Assembly (NCBI GenBank): GCA_025060695.1 | Contig: JANXBH010000007.1 | Location: 4,360 to 68,359, forward strand | Direction of reading: 5' to 3' | DNA: 64,000 nt | From: Caldifarciminota bacterium | GTDB lineage: Bacteria > Hydrothermota > Hydrothermia > LBFQ01 > DSFT01 | In this document: one piece after another, positions 27,439-36,020 of the stretch | Layout of the letters: each line of letters starts with the position of its first letter | Numbering within the stretch: the stretch's first letter is position 1 | Translations under genes and position numbers: made by a program | The notes under the pieces: model-generated | Database searches by the model: none | What the model saw: the letters and a program-made list of their open reading frames with translations, nothing else | What the model was told of the DNA's origin: nothing

Positions 27439-28274
27439 TTTTTTCTACTAAATACAACAAGTCCTAAAATACCAAGAAAAATAGCAACAATTGAAAATAT
27501 ATGTGCAAATTTTATACCAAATACAACATCTGTATCAATTCTTTGAAACTCCATAAAAAATCTGATAATACCGTAGTTTAGAATATAAATACTTAAAACT
27601 TGCCCACTATTTGTATAAAACTTAGAGTTTCTAAAATAAATTAAAAATACAAAATTTAAATAATTTAAAATACTTTCATACCAAAATGTAGGATGAAAAT
27701 ATTCATAATTTTCAAAACTTCTTATTCTATTTTCAGGTGGTATATAAATAGCCCAAAACACGTCAGTTGGAGGACCATATGCTTCTTTATTAAAAAAGTT
27801 TCCCCATCTTCCTATTGCTTGACCAAGTGCAAGATAAGGTATTGTTATATCTGCCATTTTTAGAAAATTCCAATTTTTTATTCTTGAAATAATATAACCT
27901 CCAATTAAGCCTCCAATAATTCCACCATATATAGCAAGACCACCGTGCCACACAGCAATAATTTCAAATGGATTTTTTGAATAGTAATCCCAATTGGGAA
28001 TAACATGGTATATCCTCGCACCTAATATACCTGATATCACTACCCAAAATATAGCATTTTCAAGTTCCTTATAACTAACATTTAATTTAAATCTTTCAAT
28101 GTCCCTTTTTATAAAAAATAATGCAAGAGCAATAGCTACTATGTACATTAGTCCATAGTATCTAATCTGAAAATCACCAATTCTAACTATAGCAGGGTCA
28201 ATGCTTAAATCCTTTAATGTAAAATATAAAACAAACTCAAGAACAAGCCCTACAACTAAAATTAATATATACAA
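27435..28274 (-). CDS. lgt: Prolipoprotein diacylglyceryl transferase
   Basis: 279 residues with seven hydrophobic segments and the Lgt motifs RYYGLMYIVAIALAL, GARIYHV, WHGGLAIYGG, and GQAIGRWGNFFNKEAYG, which holds the key Arg and Asn-Phe. Lgt attaches diacylglycerol to the lipobox Cys of lipoproteins such as PstS here. Start is TTG at 28274, 7 bases after a TAAAAT box. Confidence 0.95.
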   Translation of the reverse strand: MYILILVVGLVLEFVLYFTLKDLSIDPAIVRIGDFQIRYYGLMYIVAIALALFFIKRDIERFKLNVSYKELENAIFWVVISGILGARIYHVIPNWDYYSKNPFEIIAVWHGGLAIYGGIIGGLIGGYIISRIKNWNFLKMADITIPYLALGQAIGRWGNFFNKEAYGPPTDVFWAIYIPPENRIRSFENYEYFHPTFWYESILNYLNFVFLIYFRNSKFYTNSGQVLSIYILNYGIIRFFMEFQRIDTDVVFGIKFAHIFSIVAIFLGILGLVVFSRKK

Positions 28275-28277
28275 CTT

Positions 28278-28287
28278 TAAAATTTTA
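28278..28287. promoter_or_regulatory. Shared palindromic promoter of lgt and pgeF
   Basis: CTTTAAAATTTTAAG (28275-28289) is nearly a perfect palindrome. It contains TAAAAT on the plus strand (28278-28283) and on the minus strand (28287-28282), and these overlap. Each lies 7-8 bases before its own start codon, so one 15-base element appears to fire both ways. Confidence 0.6.
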
Positions 28288-28291
28288 AGGG

Positions 28292-28921
28292 ATGTGGCTT
28301 TTTAAGGACGGTTTTTACGAGCTAAATATAGAAAATTTTAAAATAAAAGTTTCTACAAAACATTCAAATGATAAAGATATTACCTATGATGCTTGGCTAA
28401 ATCAAATTCATTCTAACATTATTTACATAGTAAAAGATAAAGATAAATTGCCAAAAGGTGAAATAAACGGAGACGGAATTATATTGAGTGTAAAAAATGT
28501 AAAAGCAAGAGTAAAAACAGCTGACTGCTACCCTGTGGTTTTAATAGATGTTAAAAATCAAATAGGTGCCATTTTACACATTGGTTGGAGAGGTTCATAT
28601 TTAAGAATTTTAGAAAGGTGTATAAAAATACTTATGAATGAATTTAATTCTAAAAATATATTGGCGGTTTTTGGTCCAGGGATATGTAAAAATTGCTATG
28701 AAGTAAAAGAGAATCTATTTAATTATTTTCCAAGAGAATACTTTGAATTTAAAAATAATAGGTTGTTTCTTGATATACTTTCATTTAATTTGGATATCCT
28801 AAAAAAGTATGGAATAAGTGATATTATATTACCAAATTCATGTACTTATGAAAGCGATATACTTTATTCACATAGAAAGGGTGAAAAAAGTAGAATATAC
28901 ACTATACTTGAGATACTTTAA
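28292..28921 (+). CDS. pgeF: YfiH/DUF152 laccase-domain purine nucleoside phosphorylase-like protein
   Basis: 209 residues with the zinc and active-site motifs of the YfiH family: NQIHS, TADCYPVVL, HIGWRGSY and a late YSHRKGEKSR. Members act on purine nucleosides (adenosine deamination and phosphorolysis) and have been linked to cell-wall editing; the older name is polyphenol oxidase. The stop TAA is part of the TAAAAT box that drives the following tRNA. Confidence 0.9.
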   Translation: MWLFKDGFYELNIENFKIKVSTKHSNDKDITYDAWLNQIHSNIIYIVKDKDKLPKGEINGDGIILSVKNVKARVKTADCYPVVLIDVKNQIGAILHIGWRGSYLRILERCIKILMNEFNSKNILAVFGPGICKNCYEVKENLFNYFPREYFEFKNNRLFLDILSFNLDILKKYGISDIILPNSCTYESDILYSHRKGEKSRIYTILEIL

Positions 28922-28924
28922 AAT
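28919..28924 (+). promoter_or_regulatory. TAAAAT -10 box for tRNA-Gln
   Basis: ACTTTAAAATTT overlaps the pgeF stop codon and ends 8 bases before the first base of the tRNA. A stable RNA with a box at this distance shows that transcription starts about 8 bases after the box, which supports the leaderless reading for protein genes. Confidence 0.6.
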
Positions 28925-28932
28925 TTAGTATT

Positions 28933-29003
28933 TGCGGGGTCGTCTAATGGTAGGACGGCAGACTCTGGATCTGCTTGTGGGGGTTCAAGTCCCTCCCCCG
29001 CAG
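28933..29003 (+). tRNA. tRNA-Gln (anticodon CTG)
   Basis: Acceptor TGCGGGG pairs with CCCCGCA. The anticodon arm GCAGA-CTCTGGA-TCTGC gives CTG at positions 34-36. The T arm has loop TTCAAGT with a G-T pair in its stem. Discriminator G; no encoded CCA. The next gene starts 8 bases after the 3' end, so the tRNA is probably cut from a shared transcript. Confidence 0.93.
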
Positions 29004-29010
29004 TTCTAAA

Positions 29011-29376
29011 ATGGTTTTATTTATATATCTTCAAATTTTTTCAGATAGTATAAGAAGTAATAATTTTGAATACGATAAAATCATAAATAAAATTTACTTT
29101 TCAGGACTAAAAAGTTATAGAATCAGTGAGGATAGTCTTGAGAAAACCAAGTTGAATGGTATAGTAAAAGGATATAAATTTAAAGTGTATAAGTTTGAGA
29201 ATATAGTTGAAACATTTAAAAGTAGCACGTTAGATGGGAAAACCATAATAGAACACTCCGACCCAAAGGATGTTGAAATTTACGAATTTTACGAAGATAA
29301 AAAATTCATATTTTACATAGTGAAAGAGGTTTACTTAGGCATAAATAGAAGAGTATATATTAATATGTATAAATAA
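29011..29376 (+). CDS. Small exported protein of unknown function
   Basis: ATG 29011 is preferred because the upstream in-frame extension runs through tRNA-Gln. The 121-residue product begins with a short hydrophobic segment (MVLFIYLQIFS) and continues with strand-rich sequence (NGIVKGYKFKVYKFENIVE). It faintly recalls LolA-type lipid or lipoprotein carriers but no motif supports this. Its end overlaps hisC by 17 bases on the opposite strand. Confidence 0.6.
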   Translation: MVLFIYLQIFSDSIRSNNFEYDKIINKIYFSGLKSYRISEDSLEKTKLNGIVKGYKFKVYKFENIVETFKSSTLDGKTIIEHSDPKDVEIYEFYEDKKFIFYIVKEVYLGINRRVYINMYK

Positions 29377-30397
29377 TATCTTGCAATGCTCTTATAAATA
29401 GTTCATTTTCCTCAGGTTTTCCAACAGTTACTCTCAAATAACTTTCAAGACCCTTCATATAGGATATATTTCTTATTCTTATGCCTTTTTCTAAGAGTTT
29501 GTCATAAACAAGGTTTGGGTCATTTACCTTGAATAATATAAAATTCGCATAGGACTTAACGTATTCTATGTTTAACTTATCAAATGCCATATAGATTTTT
29601 TCTTTTTCATTATTTACCATAATTATAGAACTTTCATATATATCCTTAAATAAATGAAAGTTCCTTAAAATTACTAATTGCAAAATACTTATGTGATAAG
29701 GCGTTGTTAAAACTTCCTCGCATAAATTTACAATTTCTTCGTCTGCAATAACCAAACCTATTCTTATACCCGCAAGCAAACTTTTAGATAAGCTTCTAAT
29801 AATATAAAGATTTCTAAAGTCGTATATTAGGTCCTTATATGTAATACCAGAGAAAGGATAATATGCTTCATCTATCACTATTAGGGCATTACATTCAAGT
29901 GCTTTATATATAATCTCTTTGTTTTGCAAATTACCCGTTGGATTATTCGGATTTACTATAGTAATAATGTTATGATTTTTAAAAGTATTAGGATCTATTT
30001 CATATTTTACACCAAGGTTTACTATATTTAAATTTGTCTGAGTAATCTTTCCTGCATGTTTAAAGATAGGATATGTAGGCTCATAGATTACAGCACTTTT
30101 GTCTTTACCACCTGCTATAAAGAAAGAAAGCCATATAGCTTGATCAGCTCCGACTGTAATTAAGAAGTTTTTTGGATTAATATCTATATAGGATGAAAAT
30201 ATTTCCTTTGTCTCATAGTAAAACTTAGGTTGTGGATATCTATTAAATTCTACTTTTTTAAACTCTTCAAATATTGCTTCTTTTATATTAAAAGGAATGT
30301 CAATAGGGCTTTCATTTTGGTCAAGCTTTGCAATAAATTTAATTTCAGAAACTGGCATTGCAGACTTAATAGGAATATCATTTCTCAATATACCCAT
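29360..30397 (-). CDS. hisC: Histidinol-phosphate aminotransferase
   Basis: 345 residues of a fold-type I PLP aminotransferase: DQNESPIDIP, NPNNPTGNLQN, VIDEAYYPFSG and SLSKSLLAGIRIG with the PLP-binding Lys. This matches HisC, which converts imidazole acetol phosphate to histidinol phosphate. A broader substrate range is possible as no other his gene is adjacent. It directly abuts speD and is last in the pdxS-speD-hisC operon. Confidence 0.88.
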   Translation of the reverse strand: MGILRNDIPIKSAMPVSEIKFIAKLDQNESPIDIPFNIKEAIFEEFKKVEFNRYPQPKFYYETKEIFSSYIDINPKNFLITVGADQAIWLSFFIAGGKDKSAVIYEPTYPIFKHAGKITQTNLNIVNLGVKYEIDPNTFKNHNIITIVNPNNPTGNLQNKEIIYKALECNALIVIDEAYYPFSGITYKDLIYDFRNLYIIRSLSKSLLAGIRIGLVIADEEIVNLCEEVLTTPYHISILQLVILRNFHLFKDIYESSIIMVNNEKEKIYMAFDKLNIEYVKSYANFILFKVNDPNLVYDKLLEKGIRIRNISYMKGLESYLRVTVGKPEENELFIRALQDIIYTY

Positions 30398-30814
30398 TTA
30401 TATTCCTTTACCTTCCTCCCAACTAATTATACTATGATAAAAAATCTTATCTCCGTCATCCAATCCTCTTGTGATTTCAGTTATATGAACATGTTTTGCC
30501 TTGAACTTTTCTACTGCATATTTTACAGCTTTTTCTGGCTCAGTATTTTCACCACAAGTGTATATATCCATTGCAACATAGCCGAATTCCGGCCACGTAT
30601 GAACTGAAAGATGTGATTCAGAAATTACTATAACTCCACTTACTCCATTTGGGGGGAATCTATTGAATGAGACTGACCATATTTCTACATTTGCTTCTTT
30701 TGCAGCATTAACCAAGATTTCCTGCATTAGATTTATATTACCTATAATTTCAGGATCACAGCCCGAGGCTTCTACTATATAGTGTTCACCTCTTGTTGCA
30801 TGAAATTTTTCCAA
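30398..30814 (-). CDS. speD: S-adenosylmethionine decarboxylase proenzyme
   Basis: 138 residues of the bacterial SpeD type. The self-cleavage site is SESHLSVHTWPE: the chain should split between Glu66 and Ser67 to make the pyruvoyl group, with His72 and the later TCGEN Cys in the active site. It supplies decarboxylated SAM for spermidine, and polyamines are often abundant in thermophiles. Start is TTG at 30814 behind a strong GGAGGTGA site. No speE is nearby. Confidence 0.95.
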   Translation of the reverse strand: MEKFHATRGEHYIVEASGCDPEIIGNINLMQEILVNAAKEANVEIWSVSFNRFPPNGVSGVIVISESHLSVHTWPEFGYVAMDIYTCGENTEPEKAVKYAVEKFKAKHVHITEITRGLDDGDKIFYHSIISWEEGKGI

Positions 30815-30830
30815 TTCTCACCTCCTTCAT

Positions 30831-31715
30831 CTATACTCCCCTTGTTTGTAAAAGCTCCTCTTCTTTTAGTTTACCTATATCTATACCCTTCATAGGCTCT
30901 CCCAAACTCATTGAAATCCTTGCTAATACTTTTGGATTATCATAATATGCAACCGCTTCAACTATTGCACTTGCGTACTTTTCAGGATTAGAAGATTTAA
31001 ATATACCACTTCCTACAAATACTGACTCTGCACCGAGTTGCATCATAAGCGCTGCATCAGCAGGAGTTGCAATACCTCCAGCTGCAAAATTAGGAACTGG
31101 TAGCTTACCATTCTCCCAAATATATCTTACTAAGTTATAATCTACTTGTAATTCCTTTGCTTTTCTAAATAGTTCATCTTCTCTTAAACTCGCAATTTGA
31201 GATATCTCTCTTTGAATAAGTCTCATATGCCTCACCGCTTCTACTACATTCCCTGTCCCTGCCTCTCCTTTTGTCCTAATAAGTGCTGCACCTTCATTGA
31301 TTCTTCTTAATGCCTCCGATAGATTTCTCGCACCGCATACGAATGGCACTTTAAATTTGTGCTTGTCTATATGATGCTCTTCATCTGCAGGCGTTAAAAC
31401 TTCACTTTCATCAATAAAGTCTATTCCAATTTCTTCTAATATTTGAGCTTCTACAAAATGACCAATTCTTACTTTTGCCATTACAGGAATACTTACAGCA
31501 TCCATTATTCTTAATATTATCTCAGGGTCTGCCATTCTTGCTACCCCTCCCTCTTTTCTTATATCTGCGGGAACTTTCTCTAAAGCCATTACAGCTACAG
31601 CACCTGCTTTTTCAGCTATTTTTGCTTGCTCAGGATTAGTAACGTCCATAATTACTCCACCTCTTAACATTTTGGCAAGACCTACTTTTATTTCCCAATT
31701 TTCATTAAAAAACAT
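30831..31715 (-). CDS. pdxS: Pyridoxal 5'-phosphate synthase subunit PdxS
   Basis: 294 residues, one of the most conserved barrels: [18 protein letters not shown] with Asp24, [10 protein letters not shown] with Lys81, [12 protein letters not shown] and [17 protein letters not shown]. PdxS builds PLP from ribose 5-phosphate, glyceraldehyde 3-phosphate and ammonia from the PdxT glutaminase. pdxT is not adjacent; speD follows instead. Confidence 0.96.
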   Translation of the reverse strand: MFFNENWEIKVGLAKMLRGGVIMDVTNPEQAKIAEKAGAVAVMALEKVPADIRKEGGVARMADPEIILRIMDAVSIPVMAKVRIGHFVEAQILEEIGIDFIDESEVLTPADEEHHIDKHKFKVPFVCGARNLSEALRRINEGAALIRTKGEAGTGNVVEAVRHMRLIQREISQIASLREDELFRKAKELQVDYNLVRYIWENGKLPVPNFAAGGIATPADAALMMQLGAESVFVGSGIFKSSNPEKYASAIVEAVAYYDNPKVLARISMSLGEPMKGIDIGKLKEEELLQTRGV

Positions 31716-31722
31716 AATGAAA

Positions 31723-31728
31723 ATTTTA
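31723..31728 (-). promoter_or_regulatory. TAAAAT -10 box for pdxS-speD-hisC
   Basis: AACTTTAAAAT on the minus strand ends 7 bases before ATG 31715. There is no Shine-Dalgarno site for pdxS, unlike speD downstream, which has one. Confidence 0.6.
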
Positions 31729-31732
31729 AAGT

Positions 31733-32713
31733 TTATTGAATACCGCTGTTTATTCTATAAACTTCCCAGTTATATGCGGTCTTTAGTATAAGTTCTAAAT
31801 CGTCATACTTAGGTTCAAATTTTAATATACTTTTGATTTTTCTATTATCGCATATAAGTACTTCTGGGTCTCCTAATCTTCTTTCTGTAAACTCGTATTT
31901 AAATGGTTTCAAAATCTTATTTGCAAGTTCTACAACTTCAAGAACACTATAGCCCTTACCATAACCTAAATTAAATATATTACTCTGCTTTGTTTCTAAT
32001 AGGTATTCAAGTGCTAATCTATGCAATCTTGCTAAATCAAGTATGTGAATATAGTCTCTAATTGCAGTACCATCCTTCGTGCTGTAGTCTTTGCCGTATA
32101 TATATAGTTTTTCGTAAAAACCTAAAATAGTCCTAACTATTCTTGAAATTAAATGAGTTGGCTGTTTTTTATATTGACCCAACTTACTATCTAAGCTTGC
32201 ACCTGCTGCGTTAAAGTATCTTAAAATTACATACTCAAAATTGTATTTATTTTTTAAATCCATGATTGCTCTCTCAAAGAAAAACTTTGACCAACCATAT
32301 GGATTTAGTGGTTCTATGGGATGATTTTCATCAACCGGAATAATCTTAGGATTACCATATACAGCTGCAGTTGAGGAGAATATAAAGAACTTTAGATTTC
32401 TGTCTAAGAAGAACTTTAGCATTTTTAGAGCTTTGTAAAAGTTATTTTCATAATATTTAAAGGGATTTTCAACAGACTCAGGTGCAACTATATATGCAGC
32501 GCAGTGAATAATTATATCAGGTTTAAAGTTTTCGTAAATATCGTAAAGAATCTTTTCATTAGCAATATCACCTACTACTAACTTATGATTTCCAACTGCC
32601 CACTTATGACCTTCTTCAAGTGAATCAAGAACAAGCAATTCATAGTCTTTAGATAATTCATTTAGAATAAAACTACCAACATAACCTGCACCACCAGTAA
32701 TAAGGACTTTCAT
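31733..32713 (-). CDS. galE: UDP-glucose 4-epimerase
   Basis: 326 residues of the short-chain dehydrogenase type: [11 protein letters not shown] for [14 protein letters not shown], the catalytic NPYGWSKFF (Tyr-x3-Lys), and [15 protein letters not shown], which is typical of GalE. It converts UDP-glucose and UDP-galactose, supplying surface glycan precursors. Start overlaps the aminotransferase stop by 4 bases. Confidence 0.93.
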   Translation of the reverse strand: MKVLITGGAGYVGSFILNELSKDYELLVLDSLEEGHKWAVGNHKLVVGDIANEKILYDIYENFKPDIIIHCAAYIVAPESVENPFKYYENNFYKALKMLKFFLDRNLKFFIFSSTAAVYGNPKIIPVDENHPIEPLNPYGWSKFFFERAIMDLKNKYNFEYVILRYFNAAGASLDSKLGQYKKQPTHLISRIVRTILGFYEKLYIYGKDYSTKDGTAIRDYIHILDLARLHRLALEYLLETKQSNIFNLGYGKGYSVLEVVELANKILKPFKYEFTERRLGDPEVLICDNRKIKSILKFEPKYDDLELILKTAYNWEVYRINSGIQ

Positions 32714-33534
32714 AAAATTCTTTCTTTAAATACTCTATAAATTTTCAGTGTCCTTTCACCAACTTTATAGTTAAAATTATCTATTGACTTTACTGGCAAA
32801 ATCTCCGTAGTCGTACCAGTAATAAAGCACTCTTCTATCCTTTCCAATTCATAAACATATATAGGTCTTTCAATAACTTCAAAGTTTAAGGATTTTGCTA
32901 TGTTTAATACCTCATTTCTTGTTATACCAGCTAAAATTTCATTTGTCAAGGGATGAGTAATGAGCTTATCGTCAATAAATGCAAAAAATGAACTAGAGGC
33001 ACATTCTGTGATTTTTGAATTTTTTATAAAAAGAGCTTCAAATCCACCTTTCCTTTTTGAGTATTCCTTCGCTAATACGTTAGGCAATAGATTTAAACTC
33101 TTAATATCGCACCTTTCCCATCTAATATCAGGGTAAGTAAAGAGTTTAACACCATTAAATCTAATACTTTCTTCAATAGGTTTAAATAGTCTAAATATAA
33201 TAAAAAAATTAGACTCAACTTCATTTGGTGGAAATTCGTGCATCCTTTCATATGAACCTCTAGAAACTTGGACATAAATTTTCACGTAGTCAATATTTAA
33301 AATCCTAATACCTTCATAAACAATATTTTCTATTTCCTCCTTACTATATGGAATTTTTAGGAAGATATTACTTGCACTATAAAATAGTCTGTTTAAGTGT
33401 TCATCCAATTTAAAAGGTTTATTATAATACGATAAGACTACTTCATAAACACCATCTCCAAAATTAACTGCCCTTTCCTCTATTGGTAAATATGCGTCTT
33501 TACAAAACTTATCTTTAAAAAAATATAAATACAC
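32710..33534 (-). CDS. Class IV PLP aminotransferase (IlvE/DAAT/PabC family)
   Basis: 274 residues of fold-type IV: EERAVNFGDGVYEVVLSYY, IKSLNLLPNVLAKEYSKRKGGFEALF with the PLP-binding Lys in the NLLPNVLAK-type motif, ECASSSFFAF and EECFITGTTTEILPV. Branched-chain aminotransferase, D-alanine aminotransferase and aminodeoxychorismate lyase all share this pattern; sequence alone does not decide. Start is GTG at 33534, 8 bases after a TAAAAT box. Its first codons lie in the left 74-bp repeat. Confidence 0.87.
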   Translation of the reverse strand: MYLYFFKDKFCKDAYLPIEERAVNFGDGVYEVVLSYYNKPFKLDEHLNRLFYSASNIFLKIPYSKEEIENIVYEGIRILNIDYVKIYVQVSRGSYERMHEFPPNEVESNFFIIFRLFKPIEESIRFNGVKLFTYPDIRWERCDIKSLNLLPNVLAKEYSKRKGGFEALFIKNSKITECASSSFFAFIDDKLITHPLTNEILAGITRNEVLNIAKSLNFEVIERPIYVYELERIEECFITGTTTEILPVKSIDNFNYKVGERTLKIYRVFKERIL

Positions 33535-33582
33535 GATTGAAAATTTTAAAGTAAGTGCTTTAAAATTCTAAAAATTAAAAAG
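33509..33582. repeat. Left 74-bp direct repeat flanking the R-M cassette
   Basis: This copy aligns without gaps to 36021-36094 with 3 mismatches in 74. It contains the first eight to nine codons of the class IV aminotransferase (minus strand), its TAAAAT box, and a plus-strand GCTTTAAAATT box. It is the intact junction for the aminotransferase side. Confidence 0.85.
33561..33566 (+). promoter_or_regulatory. TAAAAT box available to the R-M methyltransferase
   Basis: TAAAAT inside the left repeat lies 23 bases before ATG 33590. Its counterpart in the right repeat drives the secreted protein at 36105, so the methyltransferase appears to use a duplicated host promoter. No Shine-Dalgarno site precedes the methyltransferase start. 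Confidence 0.5.
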
Positions 33583-33589
33583 TTTTAAA

Positions 33590-35026
33590 ATGACTCAATT
33601 TATTGGGTCTAAACGCCAGCGTGCTTTTGGTGAATATCTAACTCCTACTACCTTACTTCAAGAATATATATTGCCCGAAATTACTCCTCTGCTTACAAAG
33701 TACATCTGGGTGGATTTGTTTGCTGGTGAAGGAAACTTGATTTTACCTTTGCTTGAACTTTTCCCACTTCCTGAAAGAAAAGACTTTTTTGAAAAACACA
33801 TTTTCTTGTATGACATTCAACCTGAAATGGTTGAAAAGAGTATCCAGCGTGCTATCAAGATGGGCATTCCTGAAGCACTAGCACGTCAAAACATCAAATG
33901 TCAAGACACACTTGCTAACTATCCTATAGAAATATTTAAAAGCCATTTACCTGTATTCCATATTACAAATCCGCCCTACCTCTATATTGGCTACATCGTA
34001 AAGCATCTTGATACACACTACTATCTTGAGTATTTCAAAGGTGATAATGAAGGCTACCAAGATCTTTACCAAATAGCGCTTATGAACGACCTAAGACATA
34101 ACATTCCACGTATGGTTTATATAATTCCCACAAACTTCCTGTTTGGTTTTTCCAACTCAAATAAGATACGCGATGACTTTTTAAAGTTTTACAGAATTGA
34201 AAAAGCGGTTATTTTTGAAAAAGAACTTTTCAAGCATACTGGAGTTCATGTAGCAATCTGCTTTTTTAATCGCAAAGAGTTTCCCGCCATTGAAGTGCAA
34301 GAGTTTGAAGGCTTGAAGATTAACTACACAGTTCAAAAGCGATTTTATCGCCTATTGCCTAAACTTCACTATAGAGCTGGTACCGAGTTTGAGGAATTTA
34401 CAGCAAGATTTCGTGCTCCTAATCCGCTCAAGGTTAAGTACTATCTAAACCTATTTACTTTGGAAAACCATAAAGGTAGCTATTCACTCCGTCTCGTTAA
34501 CGCAAATAAATACGCGAGCAACAAATATCACAAATTTATAGCACAAGTTAGCGAAGAGCTATATAGGCTTGTAAAAGCTAATCCGCTGTTCTTGCGAACG
34601 CTAGATACAGGAAACCATAGTGGGCGTGCTGGGCTATATTTAATTCCTGAAGAGTTTAATGCAGACGGGATTGTAGTAACTAAGTCGCCCTATCGCACTC
34701 ATCCAATTCAGGTCTTTTTAGAACCTTCCTTACCCCACGAAGACATTTTGCTCTTGAAAGATTACTTTAACTTACTACTGGAGCACTTTCGTAAGCTTAC
34801 GGACAGCGAATTTATGACTACTTACAAGTATTCAAATAGTAAGTACACTCGCAAGTATCTTGGCTTAACTCAGGCAAAAGCACTCATTGAAACCTTTCCC
34901 TATAAAAACATTTCAGAAGCACAGCGCGAAGAACTAAGGGAATTAGTCCGAAGCAAGGATACTAATGGTATTTTGCGCTTTCTTGAATCCATTCGTACAG
35001 GAGGCAGATTAAATTATGGGGCTTAA
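33590..35026 (+). CDS. Type II N6-adenine DNA methyltransferase, gamma class
   Basis: 478 residues with motifs in gamma order: motif X-like AFGEYLTP, motif I VDLFAGEGNL for SAM, and motif IV NPPYLYIG with the catalytic NPPY. The C-terminal 250 residues hold the target-recognition part, as in M.TaqI-type enzymes. It would methylate adenine in the site cut by the partner endonuclease and protect the host. Codon use differs strongly from neighbours. It overlaps the endonuclease frame by 11 bases. The recognition site cannot be read from sequence. Confidence 0.9.
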   Translation: MTQFIGSKRQRAFGEYLTPTTLLQEYILPEITPLLTKYIWVDLFAGEGNLILPLLELFPLPERKDFFEKHIFLYDIQPEMVEKSIQRAIKMGIPEALARQNIKCQDTLANYPIEIFKSHLPVFHITNPPYLYIGYIVKHLDTHYYLEYFKGDNEGYQDLYQIALMNDLRHNIPRMVYIIPTNFLFGFSNSNKIRDDFLKFYRIEKAVIFEKELFKHTGVHVAICFFNRKEFPAIEVQEFEGLKINYTVQKRFYRLLPKLHYRAGTEFEEFTARFRAPNPLKVKYYLNLFTLENHKGSYSLRLVNANKYASNKYHKFIAQVSEELYRLVKANPLFLRTLDTGNHSGRAGLYLIPEEFNADGIVVTKSPYRTHPIQVFLEPSLPHEDILLLKDYFNLLLEHFRKLTDSEFMTTYKYSNSKYTRKYLGLTQAKALIETFPYKNISEAQREELRELVRSKDTNGILRFLESIRTGGRLNYGA

Positions 35027-35654
35027 AAAAAACATAGAGTACTGGAACATATCTTTGCAACATCCGGAGTTAATCGGCGAAGAATTTTACAAGCGTGATG
35101 AGATTATTATTGAAGATAATTCGTACCTTGACGATGTAGCTCGTCTACGCGAATTAATTATTGCTTATTGTACTTTGAAAGAGATGGAGTTAAACTATGA
35201 TGTATATAATCATATCATCGTTAGTATAGACGATATATTGAGAAATAGAGAAAATATTCAATACACTGAGTTCGTTGCCTACTGGAAATGTCTAGATATG
35301 ACTTTTAGTGTTTACAATGCAATTCAGGAAGATAGATTGCGGCTTCAGATACTTACTGAAGCTTTAAATGAATACTGTCTGCAACGACGTAAGTTATATG
35401 ACAGATTGGGATATAGCCATATAGTACAACAAGCGCTTTATGACAATTCTAGCTCTCGCTCGCAAGGTACATCTGGAATGAATAAACTCCAAGCAATTCT
35501 CTATGAGGCAACAGGACAGAAAATTCCAGAAGTGAGTAAAATTAATGAATTTCATGCTTTACCTATCTGCCAAATAATTCCCAAAAAAGGCTCGTTTAAA
35601 GAGTTAATGCAAAGCCTCAAAGCGAATTATAGTTTTGGGGAGAACCGACAGTGA
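35016..35654 (+). CDS. N-terminal part of a type II restriction endonuclease, probably frameshifted
   Basis: 212 residues, mostly helical, with no motif of its own; linkage to the methyltransferase and to the next frame gives the call. The frame ends after ANYSFGENRQ. At TTTTGGGG (35633-35640) a one-base change would pass into the next frame as SFWGEPTVIEAKH and extend the strand that carries the catalytic Glu and Lys. The start is ATG 35016 within the methyltransferase 3' end. Confidence 0.7.
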   Translation: MGLKKNIEYWNISLQHPELIGEEFYKRDEIIIEDNSYLDDVARLRELIIAYCTLKEMELNYDVYNHIIVSIDDILRNRENIQYTEFVAYWKCLDMTFSVYNAIQEDRLRLQILTEALNEYCLQRRKLYDRLGYSHIVQQALYDNSSSRSQGTSGMNKLQAILYEATGQKIPEVSKINEFHALPICQIIPKKGSFKELMQSLKANYSFGENRQ

Positions 35655-35956
35655 TTGAAGCAAAACACATTAAAGAGTCAGGTGGAAGTCAAGACAAACA
35701 GCTTAATGAATTAATCGCTTATATCAGTTATCAAGAACAGCAAAACTCACCTGTGAGGTATGTAGCATTTCTTGATGGTTTTTACTTTCATCTAATGGCA
35801 TCAGCAACACAGGGAACTAAGCCCTACAGGCAACGTAGAGACATAGAGAATGCGCTAAAACAAAATCCTCGCAACTATTTTGTCAACACAAGAGGTTTAC
35901 GCGAATTACTGAGCGATGCTTATGAATATGCAACAAAAGTTAACCCAAAGCTTTAA
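35651..35956 (+). CDS. C-terminal catalytic part of the type II restriction endonuclease
   Basis: This frame reads V-IEAKHIKESGGSQDKQ with the E-x-K of a PD-(D/E)xK nuclease, followed by a helix and the strand YVAFLDGFYF. The order EAKH, a G-x-QD turn and a FL-x-G strand recalls EcoRI-like enzymes from memory; that is tentative. GTG 35651 overlaps the previous stop as GTGA, so separate translation is possible, but the frame starts inside the core strand, which makes a split or frameshifted gene more likely. Together the two parts total about 315 residues, a normal endonuclease length. Confidence 0.7.
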   Translation: MIEAKHIKESGGSQDKQLNELIAYISYQEQQNSPVRYVAFLDGFYFHLMASATQGTKPYRQRRDIENALKQNPRNYFVNTRGLRELLSDAYEYATKVNPKL

Positions 35957-36020
35957 TAGACAAAAACCCAGTGTGAAAGTTTTAGAAACAGCAAAAATAA
36001 AAACTTAAAGGAAACTTCAT

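Larger units (their letters stand above)
33583..36020 (+). mobile_element. Repeat-flanked restriction-modification cassette
   Basis: Three plus-strand reading frames of a type II R-M system lie between two 74-bp direct repeats derived from one host intergenic region. Inside, Arg codons CGC/CGT and GC-richer wording are common, while host genes use AGA/AGG almost only, which shows foreign origin. No transposase, integrase or terminal inverted repeat is visible. Removing the cassette and one repeat restores a simple divergent promoter region between the aminotransferase and the gene at 36105. Confidence 0.75.

Noticed and set aside
28975-29010. Upstream start for the small exported protein
   Set aside because: The extension is encoded by tRNA-Gln sequence; ATG 29011 gives an export-type N-terminus.
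35651-35654. GTGA junction as simple translational coupling of two R-M subunits
   Set aside because: Not excluded, but the second frame would start inside the core strand of the nuclease, and a one-base slip upstream restores a continuous fold.
33583-36020. Transposon or integron as carrier of the R-M genes
   Set aside because: No transposase, integrase, terminal inverted repeats or attC-like site is present; only the long direct repeats are seen.
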